Positions 53,750 through 63,049 are shown, counted from the first letter of the stretch. The stretch is DNA of 64,000 nucleotides from Sphingosinicella xenopeptidilytica (GCF_042676985.1 NZ_JBHTIK010000005.1:124001-188000), one strand, 5' to 3'. Numbers and translations are program-made. The notes: generated from the sequence alone by a model not told the origin.

Positions 53750-54697
53750 TCAGCGGCCGAGCCTCCTCAAAATCGCGTCCCAGATCATGCCCGCCGTATC
53801 GGTGCCGTTGAACCGATCGATGGCGACAATGCCCGTGGGCGAAGTCACGTTGATCTCGGTAAGCCAGCCGTCGATCACATCGATGCCGACGAAGAGCAGC
53901 CCCCGTTGTTCAAGCTCCGGCCCCAGACGCGCGCAGATTTCCTCCTCGCGCGGCGTGAGCTGCGTCTTCGCCGCATTGCCGCCGGCCGCGAGGTTGGAGC
54001 GAATTTCGCCCGCCTTGGGCAGGCGGTTGATCGCGCCCGCGACCTTGCCGTCCACGAGCACGATGCGCTTGTCGCCGTCGCTCACCTTGGGAAGGAAGCG
54101 CTGCACCATGAAGGGTTCGCGCCACACGTTCGAGAACAGCTCGACGAGCGCGGGAAGGTTGCCGTCGTCCTCGCCGAGCTTGAACACGGCGGCGCCGGCG
54201 TTGCCGTGCAGCGGCTTCACGACGATGGCGCCGTGCGTCTTGCGGAACGCCAGCACCTCTTCCAGCCGCCTTGTGATCAGCGTCGGCGGCATCAGATCGG
54301 CGAACTGTGTGACGAACAGCTTCTCGGGCGCGTTCCGCACCTCGCGCGGGTTGTTCACGACGAGCGTTTCGCCGTCCAGCATCTCGAGGAGATGCGTTGC
54401 GGTGATGTAGCCGATGTCGAACGGCGGATCCTGCCGCATCAGCACGACATCGACGTCGCTGCCGAGGTCGATGTCGCGCGCTTCGCCGAGCGTATAATGG
54501 TCGCCGACCACGCGCCGCACGGAGACGGGCCGGGCATGGGCGATCACGCGGCCGTCGCGCCACGAAAGCTGATCGGCCAGATAGTGCCACATCGTGTAGC
54601 CGCGTTCCTCGGCCTTCAGCATCAGCGCGAAGGTCGAATCGCCCGCGATGTTGATGCGCTCGATGGGGTCCATCTGGACGGCGACGTTGAGGCTCAT
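53750..54697 (-). CDS. gshB: Glutathione synthase
   Basis: A 315-residue ATP-grasp enzyme that joins glycine to gamma-glutamylcysteine. N-terminal VAVQMDPIERINIAGDSTFALMLKAEERGY, ATP site VVKPLHGNAGAAVFK, and the C-terminal INVTSPTGIVAIDR are typical. It belongs to the rsmI-yraN-gshB-dedA series. The glutathione made here would also feed the GST at 32.8 kb. Confidence 0.96.
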   Translation of the reverse strand: MSLNVAVQMDPIERINIAGDSTFALMLKAEERGYTMWHYLADQLSWRDGRVIAHARPVSVRRVVGDHYTLGEARDIDLGSDVDVVLMRQDPPFDIGYITATHLLEMLDGETLVVNNPREVRNAPEKLFVTQFADLMPPTLITRRLEEVLAFRKTHGAIVVKPLHGNAGAAVFKLGEDDGNLPALVELFSNVWREPFMVQRFLPKVSDGDKRIVLVDGKVAGAINRLPKAGEIRSNLAAGGNAAKTQLTPREEEICARLGPELEQRGLLFVGIDVIDGWLTEINVTSPTGIVAIDRFNGTDTAGMIWDAILRRLGR

Positions 54698-54731
54698 GGG
54701 CGTTCCTTTGATTCGAAGGGCCGTCTAGCAG

Positions 54732-55091
54732 CTAAGCCCAATCGCCGTCGACCACGCCTTCGATGTGGCGGGGCAGGCGGCCGCGTGAGACGACCAGTGC
54801 ATCGATACGGGCGCCGTCGCAGCCTGCCATGTAACGACCGAGCAGCAGGTTGGCGGCGCGCGCGACGCGGGCCATGCGCGGGGGTTCGAGCGCGGCGGAA
54901 GCCCCAATGTCGTCGTCGCGCGCCTTCACCTCGACGAACGCTAGCATCCGGCCGCGCCGCGCCACGATGTCGATCTCGCCGGCGGGTGTACGAATGCGTT
55001 CCCCGAGGATGCGGTAGCCTTTGAGCCTGAGCCACAACGCGGCGATGCGTTCGGCGCGGCGGCCGCGTCGTTCGGCGGCCTGACGTTTCAT
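54732..55091 (-). CDS. yraN: YraN family (UPF0102) nuclease-like protein
   Basis: A 119-residue protein with the restriction-endonuclease-like fold of UPF0102: GERIRTPAGEIDIVARR and AFVEVKARD give the E-x-D-ExK catalytic pattern. The cellular role is unknown. It starts at ATG 55091, overlapping the rsmI stop (ATGA), as in most bacteria. Confidence 0.9.
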   Translation of the reverse strand: MKRQAAERRGRRAERIAALWLRLKGYRILGERIRTPAGEIDIVARRGRMLAFVEVKARDDDIGASAALEPPRMARVARAANLLLGRYMAGCDGARIDALVVSRGRLPRHIEGVVDGDWA

Positions 55092-55951
55092 GGGTTGTCG
55101 CGGAGTTCGAGCGCGCGGGCATAGACCTGCTTGCGGGGGAGGCCGAGCGCGGCGCTCACTTCCGCCACGGCGGATTTCAGCGGCTGCGTTGCCATCGCGG
55201 CGGCAAGCGCGGCGTCGAGCGTATCGGCGTCCGCCGGCGCGGCCGGTTCGGGCGGGCCGACGACGACGACGATCTCGCCCTTGGGCGGCGCCTCCGCATA
55301 GCGTGCGGCAAGCTCGCCGAGTGTGCCGGTCACGGTTTCCTCGAAGGCCTTGGTGATCTCGCGCGCGACGGCGGACGGCCGGTCGCCAAGGCCATCTTTC
55401 AGCGCCTCCAGCGTCCGCGCGAGCCGATTGCCGGATTCGTAGAACACCAGCGTGGCATCGAGCCCCGCGAACTCCGCGATCGTGTCCGCCGATGCTTTCG
55501 CTTTGGTCGGAAGGAAGCCCGCGAACAGAAAGCGGTCGGTGGGCAGCCCGGCGAGCGTCAGCGCGGCGATCGCAGCGCATGGCCCCGGAATCGTCGTCAC
55601 GGCGATGCCTTCGGCGCGTGCTTCCCGCACCAGCTTGAAGCCGGGATCGGAAATGAGCGGCGTGCCTGCATCGCTGACCAGCGCAACCGATTCATTTCGC
55701 ATACGTTCCAGCAGCCGTGCGCGCACGCGGCTGTCACTATGGTCGTGATAGGGCACCATCGGGCGGTCGCTGCCGATGCGGGCGAGCAGCTTTGCTGTCA
55801 CGCGCGTATCTTCAGCGGCGATTAAGGCGGCGGACTTCAGCACGTCGGCTGCGCGGAGCGTGATGTCGCCCAGGTTGCCGATGGGCGTCGCCACGATGTA
55901 AAGGCCGGGTTCGAGTTCGCCGGATCTAGATTCTGGGGGTAAGGGTGCCAT
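55088..55951 (-). CDS. rsmI: 16S rRNA (cytidine-1402-2'-O)-methyltransferase
   Basis: A 287-residue SAM-dependent tetrapyrrole-methylase-fold enzyme that 2'-O-methylates C1402 of 16S rRNA. Motifs: YIVATPIGNLGDIT, AAEDTRVTAKLL, SDAGTPLISDPG, TIPGPCA, FLPTKAKA and REITKAFEE. I start at ATG 55951 (MAPLPPES). The start codon overlaps the divergent start of the PBP activator gene in a CCATGG. Confidence 0.94.
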   Translation of the reverse strand: MAPLPPESRSGELEPGLYIVATPIGNLGDITLRAADVLKSAALIAAEDTRVTAKLLARIGSDRPMVPYHDHSDSRVRARLLERMRNESVALVSDAGTPLISDPGFKLVREARAEGIAVTTIPGPCAAIAALTLAGLPTDRFLFAGFLPTKAKASADTIAEFAGLDATLVFYESGNRLARTLEALKDGLGDRPSAVAREITKAFEETVTGTLGELAARYAEAPPKGEIVVVVGPPEPAAPADADTLDAALAAAMATQPLKSAVAEVSAALGLPRKQVYARALELRDNP

Positions 55952-57248
55952 GGACATGTCGATCACCAGCATGGAGGGCCGCGGGCGATTTTGGAATCGC
56001 TGTTTTTCCGGCCTGAAGCGGACGTTGCTGCCGATGGCGGCGCTCGCCGCCGCTGCCTGTACACAAACGGTCCAGAAAGCGCCGGAAGTCGAGGCGCCGC
56101 CGCCTCCTCCGCCGGTCGTGGAAACGCCTCAGGAAATTCCGCAGAACCGCGTGGCGCTGCTGCTGCCGATGAGCGGAGGCACCGCGCGTGTCGGCCAATC
56201 GCTGGCGAACGCCGCGAACATGGCGCTGCTCGACGTCAAGGCCACCAACATCAAGCTCACCGTCTATGATACCGCACCCGGCGCGGCGGCCGCTGCGCGC
56301 CGCGCGGTTGCGGAGGGCAACAAATTGTTCCTTGGGCCGCTGCTCGCGGCGGATGTCACTGCCGTGCGCGGTGTCGCCAAGGCGGCGGGCATCCCGATCA
56401 TCTCTTATTCGAACGACGCCGACGTCGCCGGAAACGGCGTCTATATCCTCGGCTACCAGCCCGATCAGTCGATCGACCGTGTCGTGCGCTATGCGCGCGC
56501 GCAGGGTGTCGAGCGCTTCGGCGCGCTCGTGCCGGCGGGCAACTACGGCCAGCGCGCCTCGGGCGCCATGCTGCGCGCCGTGCGCGAATCGGGCGGCAAG
56601 GTCACGGCGGTGGAAACCTACGAGCGCTCGCGCGCCAAGCTGCAGGCCGCCGTGCGCCGCCTCACCGACTACGAAGCGCGTGTCGCGCGGGCGAGCCAGG
56701 GCGGCATCGTGCGTGCCGACGGCACGGTGGCGCCGGTGCAGGAACGTTTGGGGCCGGTGTCCTTCCAGGCGCTGCTGATCGCGGACGGCAGCCAGATCGC
56801 CTCCGCGTTCCTCGGCCCGCTCACCCAGTATGGTGCCGGTCCGGGCAAGGTCCGATACCTCGGCCCCGAACTCTGGAACGCCGAGCCGGGCATCCGCAGC
56901 GTGCAGGGGCTGCACGGCGCATGGTACGCCAGCGTTCCCGACGCGCGTTATACGCAGCTTGCCTCCCGCTACCGGGCGAAGTTCGGCGGCGCGCCGTCGC
57001 GGCTTGCCAGCCTCGGCTATGATTCGGTGCTGCTGGTGAACGCCATTGCGGGCGAATGGCCGATCGGCGCGAATTTCCCCGAAGCGCGCCTGCGCGATTC
57101 AGATGGCTTCGCGGGCGTCGACGGCATCTTCCGCTTCGGCGCCTCGGGGATTGCCGACCGAGGTCTTGAAGTGGGGCAGGTGGGTGCATCGGGCACCACC
57201 GTCGTCTCGCCCGCGCCGCGCACCTTCGCAAAACGCCCGGGTGCCTGA
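55950..57248 (+). CDS. Penicillin-binding protein activator (LpoA/YraM-like, Leu-binding fold)
   Basis: About 432 residues. N-terminal basic segment and hydrophobic helix with a lipobox-like LAAAAC, a proline-rich spacer, then a periplasmic-binding-protein fold (VALLLPMSGGTARVGQSLANAANMAL, GPLLAADVTAVRGVAKAAGIPIISYSND) similar to the C-terminal half of LpoA. It lacks the LpoA N-terminal TPR domain. It may stimulate a peptidoglycan synthase from the outer membrane. ATG 55950 with AAGGG upstream is chosen; ATG 55956 is alternative. Confidence 0.85.
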   Translation: MDMSITSMEGRGRFWNRCFSGLKRTLLPMAALAAAACTQTVQKAPEVEAPPPPPPVVETPQEIPQNRVALLLPMSGGTARVGQSLANAANMALLDVKATNIKLTVYDTAPGAAAAARRAVAEGNKLFLGPLLAADVTAVRGVAKAAGIPIISYSNDADVAGNGVYILGYQPDQSIDRVVRYARAQGVERFGALVPAGNYGQRASGAMLRAVRESGGKVTAVETYERSRAKLQAAVRRLTDYEARVARASQGGIVRADGTVAPVQERLGPVSFQALLIADGSQIASAFLGPLTQYGAGPGKVRYLGPELWNAEPGIRSVQGLHGAWYASVPDARYTQLASRYRAKFGGAPSRLASLGYDSVLLVNAIAGEWPIGANFPEARLRDSDGFAGVDGIFRFGASGIADRGLEVGQVGASGTTVVSPAPRTFAKRPGA

Positions 57249-57261
57249 TTTGGCCGCCTGA

Positions 57262-58389
57262 TCAGGCCATCAGCCGCGCGATCACCGCATTGAGCAGCGG
57301 CTGACCCGTATCGGTCAGCCGTAGCCTGCCGTTCGTGCGCGCCACCAGTCCGAGCCGTGTGGTCTCGGCGAGACCCGACGCGCTGATGACATCGCCCAGG
57401 GCAAGACCCGTGCGCGCTGCAAAGGCCGCCTCGTCGATGCCTTCCAGCAGCCGTAACCCCATCATCAGGGCCTCGTCGGCGCGTGTATTGGCTTCGAGCG
57501 GGGTTTCACTGGCGACCGGCGTTTTCAGCCACGTTTCCGGCAGCCGTTCGCGGATCGTCGCCATGCCGCCGCGCCGCCCGTGCGCACCCGGGCCGACGCC
57601 CACGTAGTCGCCGTAGCGCCAATAGGTGAGGTTGTGGCGACTCTCCGCGCCCGGCCGTGCGTGGTTCGAAACCTCGTAGGCGGGAAGCCCCGCCGCCGCC
57701 GTCATCGCGCGCGTCATCTCGAACATGCCGAGCGAGGCGTCTTCCTCCGGCAGTGTCAGCCGTCCGAGCCGTGCGCGCGTCGCGAACGCCGTCCCCGGCT
57801 CGATCGTGAGCTGGTAGAGCGAGAGGTGTTCTGTCCCGAACGCCAGCGCGCGCATGAGTTCGGCTTCCCATACTTCCGGCGTCTGGCCTTCGCGCGCATA
57901 GATCAGGTCGAAACTCACGCGCGGGAAATGCCTCTGCGCCACATCGAGCGCGGCGAGCCCCTCGGCAAGGTCGTGCGCGCGGCCGAGTGCCTTCAAAGAC
58001 GTATCGTCGAGCGCCTGCAGCCCCAGCGACACGCGGTTCACACCCGCCGCCGCGAAGCCCGCAAAACGTTCCGCCTCGACGCTCGAAGGGTTGGCTTCGA
58101 GCGTGATCTCCGCGTCGGCAAAGCCCCACAGCCGGTCGGCGGCTTCGATGATCGCGCCAACGGTTCCGGGTGCCATCAGCGAAGGTGTGCCGCCACCGAA
58201 GAACAGGCTGGAAAGCCGCCGCCCGGGCGTCAGGCGCGCCTCGTATTCCATGTCCGCGATCAGCGCCTTGCGCCAGGCCGCCTCGTCCACACGTTCGCGC
58301 ACATGGCTGTTGAAATCGCAGTACGGGCACTTGGAGACGCAGAACGGCCAGTGGACGTAAAGCGCGAGCGGCTGCGCTATTTCAGACAT
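57262..58389 (-). CDS. hemW: Radical SAM haem chaperone HemW
   Basis: A 375-residue radical-SAM protein. The 4Fe-4S motif is Cys17-Cys21-Cys24 (FCVSKCPYCDF), with GGGTPSLM and the HemW C-terminal domain. It lacks the extra cysteine and HemN-specific N-terminus of the true anaerobic coproporphyrinogen oxidase, so a haem-trafficking function fits better. Its start overlaps the end of rdgB by 13 bp. Confidence 0.92.
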   Translation of the reverse strand: MSEIAQPLALYVHWPFCVSKCPYCDFNSHVRERVDEAAWRKALIADMEYEARLTPGRRLSSLFFGGGTPSLMAPGTVGAIIEAADRLWGFADAEITLEANPSSVEAERFAGFAAAGVNRVSLGLQALDDTSLKALGRAHDLAEGLAALDVAQRHFPRVSFDLIYAREGQTPEVWEAELMRALAFGTEHLSLYQLTIEPGTAFATRARLGRLTLPEEDASLGMFEMTRAMTAAAGLPAYEVSNHARPGAESRHNLTYWRYGDYVGVGPGAHGRRGGMATIRERLPETWLKTPVASETPLEANTRADEALMMGLRLLEGIDEAAFAARTGLALGDVISASGLAETTRLGLVARTNGRLRLTDTGQPLLNAVIARLMA

Positions 58390-58973
58390 GCCTCAACCAG
58401 CTGCGCGAATGCCCGCGCGCGATGGCTCATCGCGTGCTTCGCATCGGGCGCCATCTCGCCGAAGCTGATGGTGTGATCCTCGGGCACGAACATCGGATCG
58501 TAGCCGAAGCCGTGCTCGCCGCGCGGCGGCCACACGAGTGTGCCGTGCACGTGCCCTTCGAAGGTTTCAACGTGCCCGTCAGGCCACGCCAGCGTCAGTG
58601 CACAGGTGAAATGCGCGCTGCGATCCTCAGCAGCGGCGAGTGCCTCGTGCACCTTCCGCATGGCGAGCGCGAAGTCCTTCTCCGGCCCCGCCCACCGTGC
58701 CGAATAGATGCCGGGATCGCCGCCGAGCGCGTGAACGCTAAGCCCCGAATCGTCGGCAAGCGCCGGAAGTCCCGATCCGCGCGCGGCGGCGAGGGCTTTC
58801 AGCTCGGCATTGCCGCGAAACGTCGTCTCGGTTTCTTCCGGCTCCGGCAGGCCCGCGTCGCCTGCCGATACCGGCTCGATACCGAACGGCGCGAGCAGGT
58901 CGCGGATTTCCCGTACCTTGCCGGGATTGTGGCTCGCCACGATCAGCGTGCCGGGAAGGAGCTTTCGCGCCAT
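58377..58973 (-). CDS. rdgB: RdgB/HAM1 non-canonical purine NTP pyrophosphatase
   Basis: A 198-residue enzyme that removes ITP, dITP and XTP from the nucleotide pool. IVASHNPGKVREI at the N-terminus, ALADDSGLSVHALGGDPGIYSARWAG and GFGYDPMF are conserved. It lies three bases after rph and overlaps hemW; the rph-rdgB-hemW order is standard in Alphaproteobacteria. Confidence 0.96.
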   Translation of the reverse strand: MARKLLPGTLIVASHNPGKVREIRDLLAPFGIEPVSAGDAGLPEPEETETTFRGNAELKALAAARGSGLPALADDSGLSVHALGGDPGIYSARWAGPEKDFALAMRKVHEALAAAEDRSAHFTCALTLAWPDGHVETFEGHVHGTLVWPPRGEHGFGYDPMFVPEDHTISFGEMAPDAKHAMSHRARAFAQLVEACLK

Positions 58974-58976
58974 CGC

Positions 58977-59693
58977 CTAGCGCCCGGTGGCTTTCGCCTG
59001 CGCCGCGTAGATCTTGCCGCAGCCGATGCGTGCGAGGCGGAGCATGCGCAGCAGCGTTTCCTCGTCGAACGGATCGCGCTCGGCGGTGCCTTGCACTTCG
59101 ACTATGCCGCCCTTGTCGGTCATCACGAAGTTGGCGTCGGTCTCGGCGGATGAATCCTCCGGGTAATCGAGGTCGAGCACGGCCGTGCCTTCGTAAACGC
59201 CGCAGCTGATCGCTCCGACCTGCGCGCGAATGGGGTCCGCGGTCAGCAGGCCATCTGCCATTAATTTGTCGATCGCGATGCGCAGCGCCACCCAAGCGCC
59301 CGAAATCGCGGCGGTGCGTGTGCCGCCATCTGCCTGCAGCACGTCGCAGTCGATGGTGATCTGCCGCTCGCCGAGCGCCTTCAGGTCCACGATGGTGCGC
59401 AGCGAGCGGCCGATGAGGCGCTGGATTTCCTGCGTGCGGCCGGATTGCTTGCCCTTCGCCGCCTCGCGCGAGCCGCGCGTGTGCGTGGCGCGGGGGAGCA
59501 TCCCGTATTCCGCCGTTACCCAGCCTTCGCCCTTGCCGCGCAGGAACGGCGGCACGCGTTCCTCGACGCTCGCCGTCACCAGCACATGCGTGTCGCCGAA
59601 CTTCACGAGGCAAGAGCCCTCGGCGTGGCGCGAAAAGCCGGGGGTCATCTCGATGGTGCGCATCTCGTCGGGCGCGCGGCCGGAGGGTCGCAT
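58977..59693 (-). CDS. rph: Ribonuclease PH
   Basis: A 238-residue phosphorolytic 3'-exonuclease for tRNA maturation. RHAEGSCLVKFGDTHVL, GWVTAEYGMLPRATHTR, GRSLRTIVDLKALGERQI and DCDVLQADGGTRTA are typical. It is divergent from hrcA, with 108 bp between, the usual rph/hrcA head-to-head pair. It is the first gene of rph-rdgB-hemW. Confidence 0.96.
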   Translation of the reverse strand: MRPSGRAPDEMRTIEMTPGFSRHAEGSCLVKFGDTHVLVTASVEERVPPFLRGKGEGWVTAEYGMLPRATHTRGSREAAKGKQSGRTQEIQRLIGRSLRTIVDLKALGERQITIDCDVLQADGGTRTAAISGAWVALRIAIDKLMADGLLTADPIRAQVGAISCGVYEGTAVLDLDYPEDSSAETDANFVMTDKGGIVEVQGTAERDPFDEETLLRMLRLARIGCGKIYAAQAKATGR

Positions 59694-59801
59694 GAAAACT
59701 CCTGTACGGGGGAATGGGTTCTGCCGCGCCGTGTACCGGCTCGCGCCACCGGGGTCCAGATCACTTGAGAGGGGCGGGGCTCCACCCTACATTGCCCCCC
59801 G

Positions 59802-60854
59802 ATGACGAGCGGCCCAACCATATCAGAGCTTTCCGACCGCGCGCGCGCCGTGTTCCGGCAGGTGGTCGAGGAATATATCGCCTCGGGCACGCCGGTCGGT
59901 TCGAAGACGCTCGCGGCGCGTGCCGACAGTCTCGGTCTCTCGTCGGCCTCGATCCGCAGCGTGCTTCACGATCTGGAGCGCGTTGGCCTGCTCGGCAGCC
60001 CGCACACGTCGGCGGGGCGTGTGCCCACCGATTTCGGCCTGCGCCTGTTCGTCGACGGCATGATGCAGGCGAGCGAGGCGGGCGCGGAGGAGCGCGCCGC
60101 CATCGAGGCGGGCCTCAGCGCGCCCGACCGTGCCGTGGAGGACGTGCTTTCGCGCGCGACCGCCGTGCTCTCCGGCCTCTCGTCCTGCGCCGCCGTGGTC
60201 ATGGTGCCGCGCACCGAGCGCGTGCTGCGGCAGGCGAGCTTCACGGCGCTTTCGCCGACGCGCATTCTCGCGATCCTCGTCGCCGACGATGGCACGGTCG
60301 AAAACCGCATCGTCGAACTGGAGTATCCGGCGTCCCCCGCGGCGCTCATCGAGGCGGGGAACTATCTCACCGCACGCCTCGCCGGCTCCACGCTCGCCGA
60401 TGCGGCGGCGCTGCTGAAGCTGGAGATCGAGACCGAACGCGCGCTCATCGATGCGGCGACGCGCGATCTTATCGCGCGCGGCATCGCGAGCTGGTCGGCG
60501 GACGATGCCGACCGTGCCGTGCTCATCGTGCGCGGCCAGTCGCACCTGCTCGACGATGCGGCGGAGGCGGACTTGCAGCGCGTGCGCTCGCTCCTCGCCG
60601 ATCTCGACGACAAGGTCGAAATGCTGCGCGTTCTCGATGACGCGCGCGAAGCGCGGGCGATGAAAATCTTCATCGGCTCTGAAAACAAGCTCTTCTCGCT
60701 CTCCGGTTCATCGGTTATCGCCGCGCCATACAGCGGCGCCGAAGGCCGGATCGTCGGCGTCGTGGGCGTCATCGGCCCCACGCGCCTCAACTATGCACGC
60801 ATCGTGCCCATGGTGGATTATACCGCCCGAACACTCAGCAGGTTGATAGGATGA
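59802..60854 (+). CDS. hrcA: Heat-inducible transcription repressor HrcA
   Basis: A 350-residue repressor. N-terminal winged helix (FRQVVEEYIASGTPVGSKTLA with SSASIRSVLHDLERVGLL) and C-terminal GAF-like domain (KIFIGSEN, SLSGSSVIAAPYSG, GVIGPTRLNYARIVPMVDYT). HrcA binds CIRCE elements and controls GroE/DnaK genes. I see no CIRCE sequence upstream. It overlaps grpE by four bases (ATGA). Confidence 0.96.
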   Translation: MTSGPTISELSDRARAVFRQVVEEYIASGTPVGSKTLAARADSLGLSSASIRSVLHDLERVGLLGSPHTSAGRVPTDFGLRLFVDGMMQASEAGAEERAAIEAGLSAPDRAVEDVLSRATAVLSGLSSCAAVVMVPRTERVLRQASFTALSPTRILAILVADDGTVENRIVELEYPASPAALIEAGNYLTARLAGSTLADAAALLKLEIETERALIDAATRDLIARGIASWSADDADRAVLIVRGQSHLLDDAAEADLQRVRSLLADLDDKVEMLRVLDDAREARAMKIFIGSENKLFSLSGSSVIAAPYSGAEGRIVGVVGVIGPTRLNYARIVPMVDYTARTLSRLIG

Positions 60855-61381
60855 TTGACGAAAACGAAAAGCTGACCCCCGAAGAGATCGCCGCGGCCGA
60901 ACAGCCGGCGGAGACACCGGAGGCCGATCCGCTCGCCGAGAAGGATGCCGAGATCGCCGATCTCAAGGATCGCCTGCTCCGCGCCGTCGCGGAATCGGAG
61001 AACGTCCGCCGCCGCCTCGAACGCGAGAAGGCGGACGCGGTGGCCTACGCCGTCACCGGTTTCGCGCGCGATCTGCTCGGCGTCGCCGATAACCTCCGCC
61101 GCGCTCTCGATGCCGCCGCGAAGGACGATGTCGTGGCCAGCCCGCTGCTCTCCGGCGTGGAGATCACCGAGAAGGAACTTCTGAAAGCCTTCGACAAGCA
61201 CGGTATCGCGCGCGTCGAAAGCATCGGCCAGAAGCTTGATCCGAACCGGCACCAGGCGATGCTCGAAGTGGTGCAGGAGGGTGCGGAGCCCGGCACGGTC
61301 GTTGCCGAGCTGCAAACGGGCTACGTCCTCAAGGATCGCCTGCTGCGCCCCGCGATGGTCACTGTTGCGAAGGAAGGCTGA
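60851..61381 (+). CDS. grpE: GrpE nucleotide-exchange factor
   Basis: A 176-residue co-chaperone: acidic N-terminus, a long coiled coil (DAEIADLKDRLLRAVAESENVRRRLEREK) and the C-terminal beta domain (NRHQAMLEVV, GTVVAELQTGYVLKDRLLRPAMVTVA). It swaps ADP for ATP on DnaK. It is co-transcribed with hrcA; dnaK is not in the window. The TGA shares a base with the next start. Confidence 0.96.
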   Translation: MIDENEKLTPEEIAAAEQPAETPEADPLAEKDAEIADLKDRLLRAVAESENVRRRLEREKADAVAYAVTGFARDLLGVADNLRRALDAAAKDDVVASPLLSGVEITEKELLKAFDKHGIARVESIGQKLDPNRHQAMLEVVQEGAEPGTVVAELQTGYVLKDRLLRPAMVTVAKEG

Positions 61382-61764
61382 TGGCTGAGCCCGATCCCAT
61401 CTGCGGCGTGTGGCAGCTCGACCAGTGGGTCGAGTTTCGCGACGGCGATCCCTACGTGCTCGATGCGAGCGGGCGCATCTTCTACCATCCCGATGGTCAC
61501 GTAAGCGCGATCCTGACGCGGCAGACGGACGGCGGCGATCCGCTCGTCATCGCCTACGCGGGCCGCTGGCGGCGCGAGGGCGACGACGTCCACCACGCCG
61601 TCGAGCACGCCACCGTCCAGCGCTGGGTCGGCACGACGCTCACGCGCCGCGTGGTTGAGTTCGATCCCACGGGCGACGGTCGGCTTCTGCTCCGCACGCC
61701 TCCCGAAACCAGCCGCTCGGGCGCCGAGTTCTTCCACGATCTGATCTGGGTGCGCGCGGTCTAA
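61381..61764 (+). CDS. Lipocalin-like domain protein
   Basis: A 127-residue cytoplasmic protein without signal peptide. It has the lipocalin-like_4/5 pattern: CGVWQLDQWVEFRDGD, RIFYHPDGHVSAILTR, AYAGRWRREGDDVHH, GTTLTRRVVEFD. The function is unknown. It starts at the ATG overlapping the grpE stop by one base, so it is translated with hrcA-grpE, but no heat-shock role is known to me. Confidence 0.78.
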   Translation: MAEPDPICGVWQLDQWVEFRDGDPYVLDASGRIFYHPDGHVSAILTRQTDGGDPLVIAYAGRWRREGDDVHHAVEHATVQRWVGTTLTRRVVEFDPTGDGRLLLRTPPETSRSGAEFFHDLIWVRAV

Positions 61765-61797
61765 CCGCAGAGATCACGCCCAAAGGGAAAACGAAAC

Positions 61798-61823
61798 GCG
61801 GGGTGGGCGTCAGCCCACCCCGC
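61798..61823. terminator. Terminator between convergent lipocalin-like and ompA-like genes
   Basis: Exact 11-bp stem GCGGGGTGGGC (61798-61808) and GCCCACCCCGC (61813-61823), loop GTCA. On the minus strand it is followed by GTTTCGTTTTCCCTTT, so it mainly ends the ompA-like transcript. Confidence 0.88.
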
Positions 61824-61830
61824 AAGTGCC

Positions 61831-62709
61831 TTAAATCCCGTCGAGACCCTTGCTGACCAGAATATTCACCGCAACGCGGCGATTCTGGGCCTTGCCCTCA
61901 ACGGAGTCATTGCTTGCCGCCGGGTCCGCTTCGGCCATTCCGGTGGGCGTGAGCATACGATACGGCTTCCAGCCGCAGGCCTGCTGGAGATAATTGACGA
62001 CGCGCGCCGCCCGCTTCTCGCTGAGCACCTGATTCAATTCCTCGCTTCCCGTGGAATCGGTGTAGCCGACCACGAGCAGCAGGGCATTGTCCATCGCCTC
62101 GGCTTCGCTCGCCGCCGAGCAGAGATTGGCCTTCGCCTCCTCCGACAGCACGGCCTTGCCGGTGTCGAAGTTCACGCTCGTCGTGCTTTTCACATTATAC
62201 TGGTCGATATCCGCCACGCGGCCACGAAGGGCTTCCGTCGCCGCGGTCTGCTCCGCAAAGCGCTGGTCCGTTGCATTGTGGATCATCGACGCGGTCTTGA
62301 GATCCTTGTTCTTGAGCGCGATCTGGCTTGCCACCAGACCCTGCCCCCATTGCACGGTCTTGATGGTGACCGGCAGGCCGTTCAGCAGCGAGTCCGACGC
62401 CAGTTTCTTGCTGCTCGCCCCAAGGAACCCGCCGCTCGATTTCACCTTGGTCGCCTCGCTGATGAACACCGTCTGCTTCGCGCCGCCGGGGGTGGTGACC
62501 AGCATTTTCTGGTCCTTGCGCGCCGCGATGAAGCCTTCGACTTCCGGCCCTGCGGGCATCCCCGAGAGGTCGGCCGGCGGATAGGCATTCACGTCTATGG
62601 ACGGGTCGACCCCGTTCATATCCTGCGGCTGCGCGTGCAGGCTGGCCGGCACCAGGCCGGAAAGCGCAAGCAGCAAGAACAGTCTTGGACTTTTGGAAAT
62701 GACACTCAT
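61831..62709 (-). CDS. OmpA-family outer-membrane protein
   Basis: A 292-residue protein. Sec signal peptide (cleavage after SLHA), a mixed middle part of unknown fold (about 25-165), then the OmpA-like peptidoglycan-binding domain: VNFDTGKAVLSEEAK, LLVVGYTDSTGSEELNQVLSEKRAARVVNYL and the QNRRVAVNIL tail. It lacks an obvious eight-stranded beta barrel, so it may be a periplasmic or peripheral protein that ties the envelope to peptidoglycan. AGGAGG is seven bases before the ATG. Confidence 0.88.
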   Translation of the reverse strand: MSVISKSPRLFLLLALSGLVPASLHAQPQDMNGVDPSIDVNAYPPADLSGMPAGPEVEGFIAARKDQKMLVTTPGGAKQTVFISEATKVKSSGGFLGASSKKLASDSLLNGLPVTIKTVQWGQGLVASQIALKNKDLKTASMIHNATDQRFAEQTAATEALRGRVADIDQYNVKSTTSVNFDTGKAVLSEEAKANLCSAASEAEAMDNALLLVVGYTDSTGSEELNQVLSEKRAARVVNYLQQACGWKPYRMLTPTGMAEADPAASNDSVEGKAQNRRVAVNILVSKGLDGI

Positions 62710-63049
62710 CGCGTTCCTCCTTCAAACTCGACCCATCGACCGCGTGTTATCACGCGTGTCGTCCGACCACTGACGCATTGCCGATCCAGGTGCCGGGAGC
62801 CGCCCCATCAAGCGTGCTTGACGTGCGGCCTGTCGCCGGACCCGGCCGCAACGGACGTCTTGCGTGTTCGGGCCAGCATCTCGGGCACAACATTTTGGTT
62901 AACGCTAGTATTACGGAGACGTTTCGAGAGTCTCCTGCGGCGAGCCGATGCCGCGTGCGGGCGGAGCCGCCGCTGGCGCTTCGGATATGTATTGGAAGAA
63001 CCCTGTTCAGAGCCCGAATGTTCGGGATGAGGGGACACGCAAGTCCGCT
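62710..63049. other. 340-bp region without a recognised gene
   Basis: Non-coding as far as I can see. It holds a small exact palindrome CGCGTG-TTAT-CACGCG (62742-62757) just upstream of the ompA-like start, which may be an operator, and an AT-richer segment near 62890-62915. Weak open frames here have no ribosome site and no protein-like composition. Confidence 0.4.

Noticed and set aside
59694..59801. Possible CIRCE element before hrcA
   Set aside because: I looked for TTAGCACTC-N9-GAGTGCTAA and near matches on both strands and found none.
62278..63030. 250-codon plus-strand frame over the ompA-like gene and the following gap
   Set aside because: Begins antisense to a clear gene, no ribosome site, His/Arg-rich composition; the gap part has no protein features.
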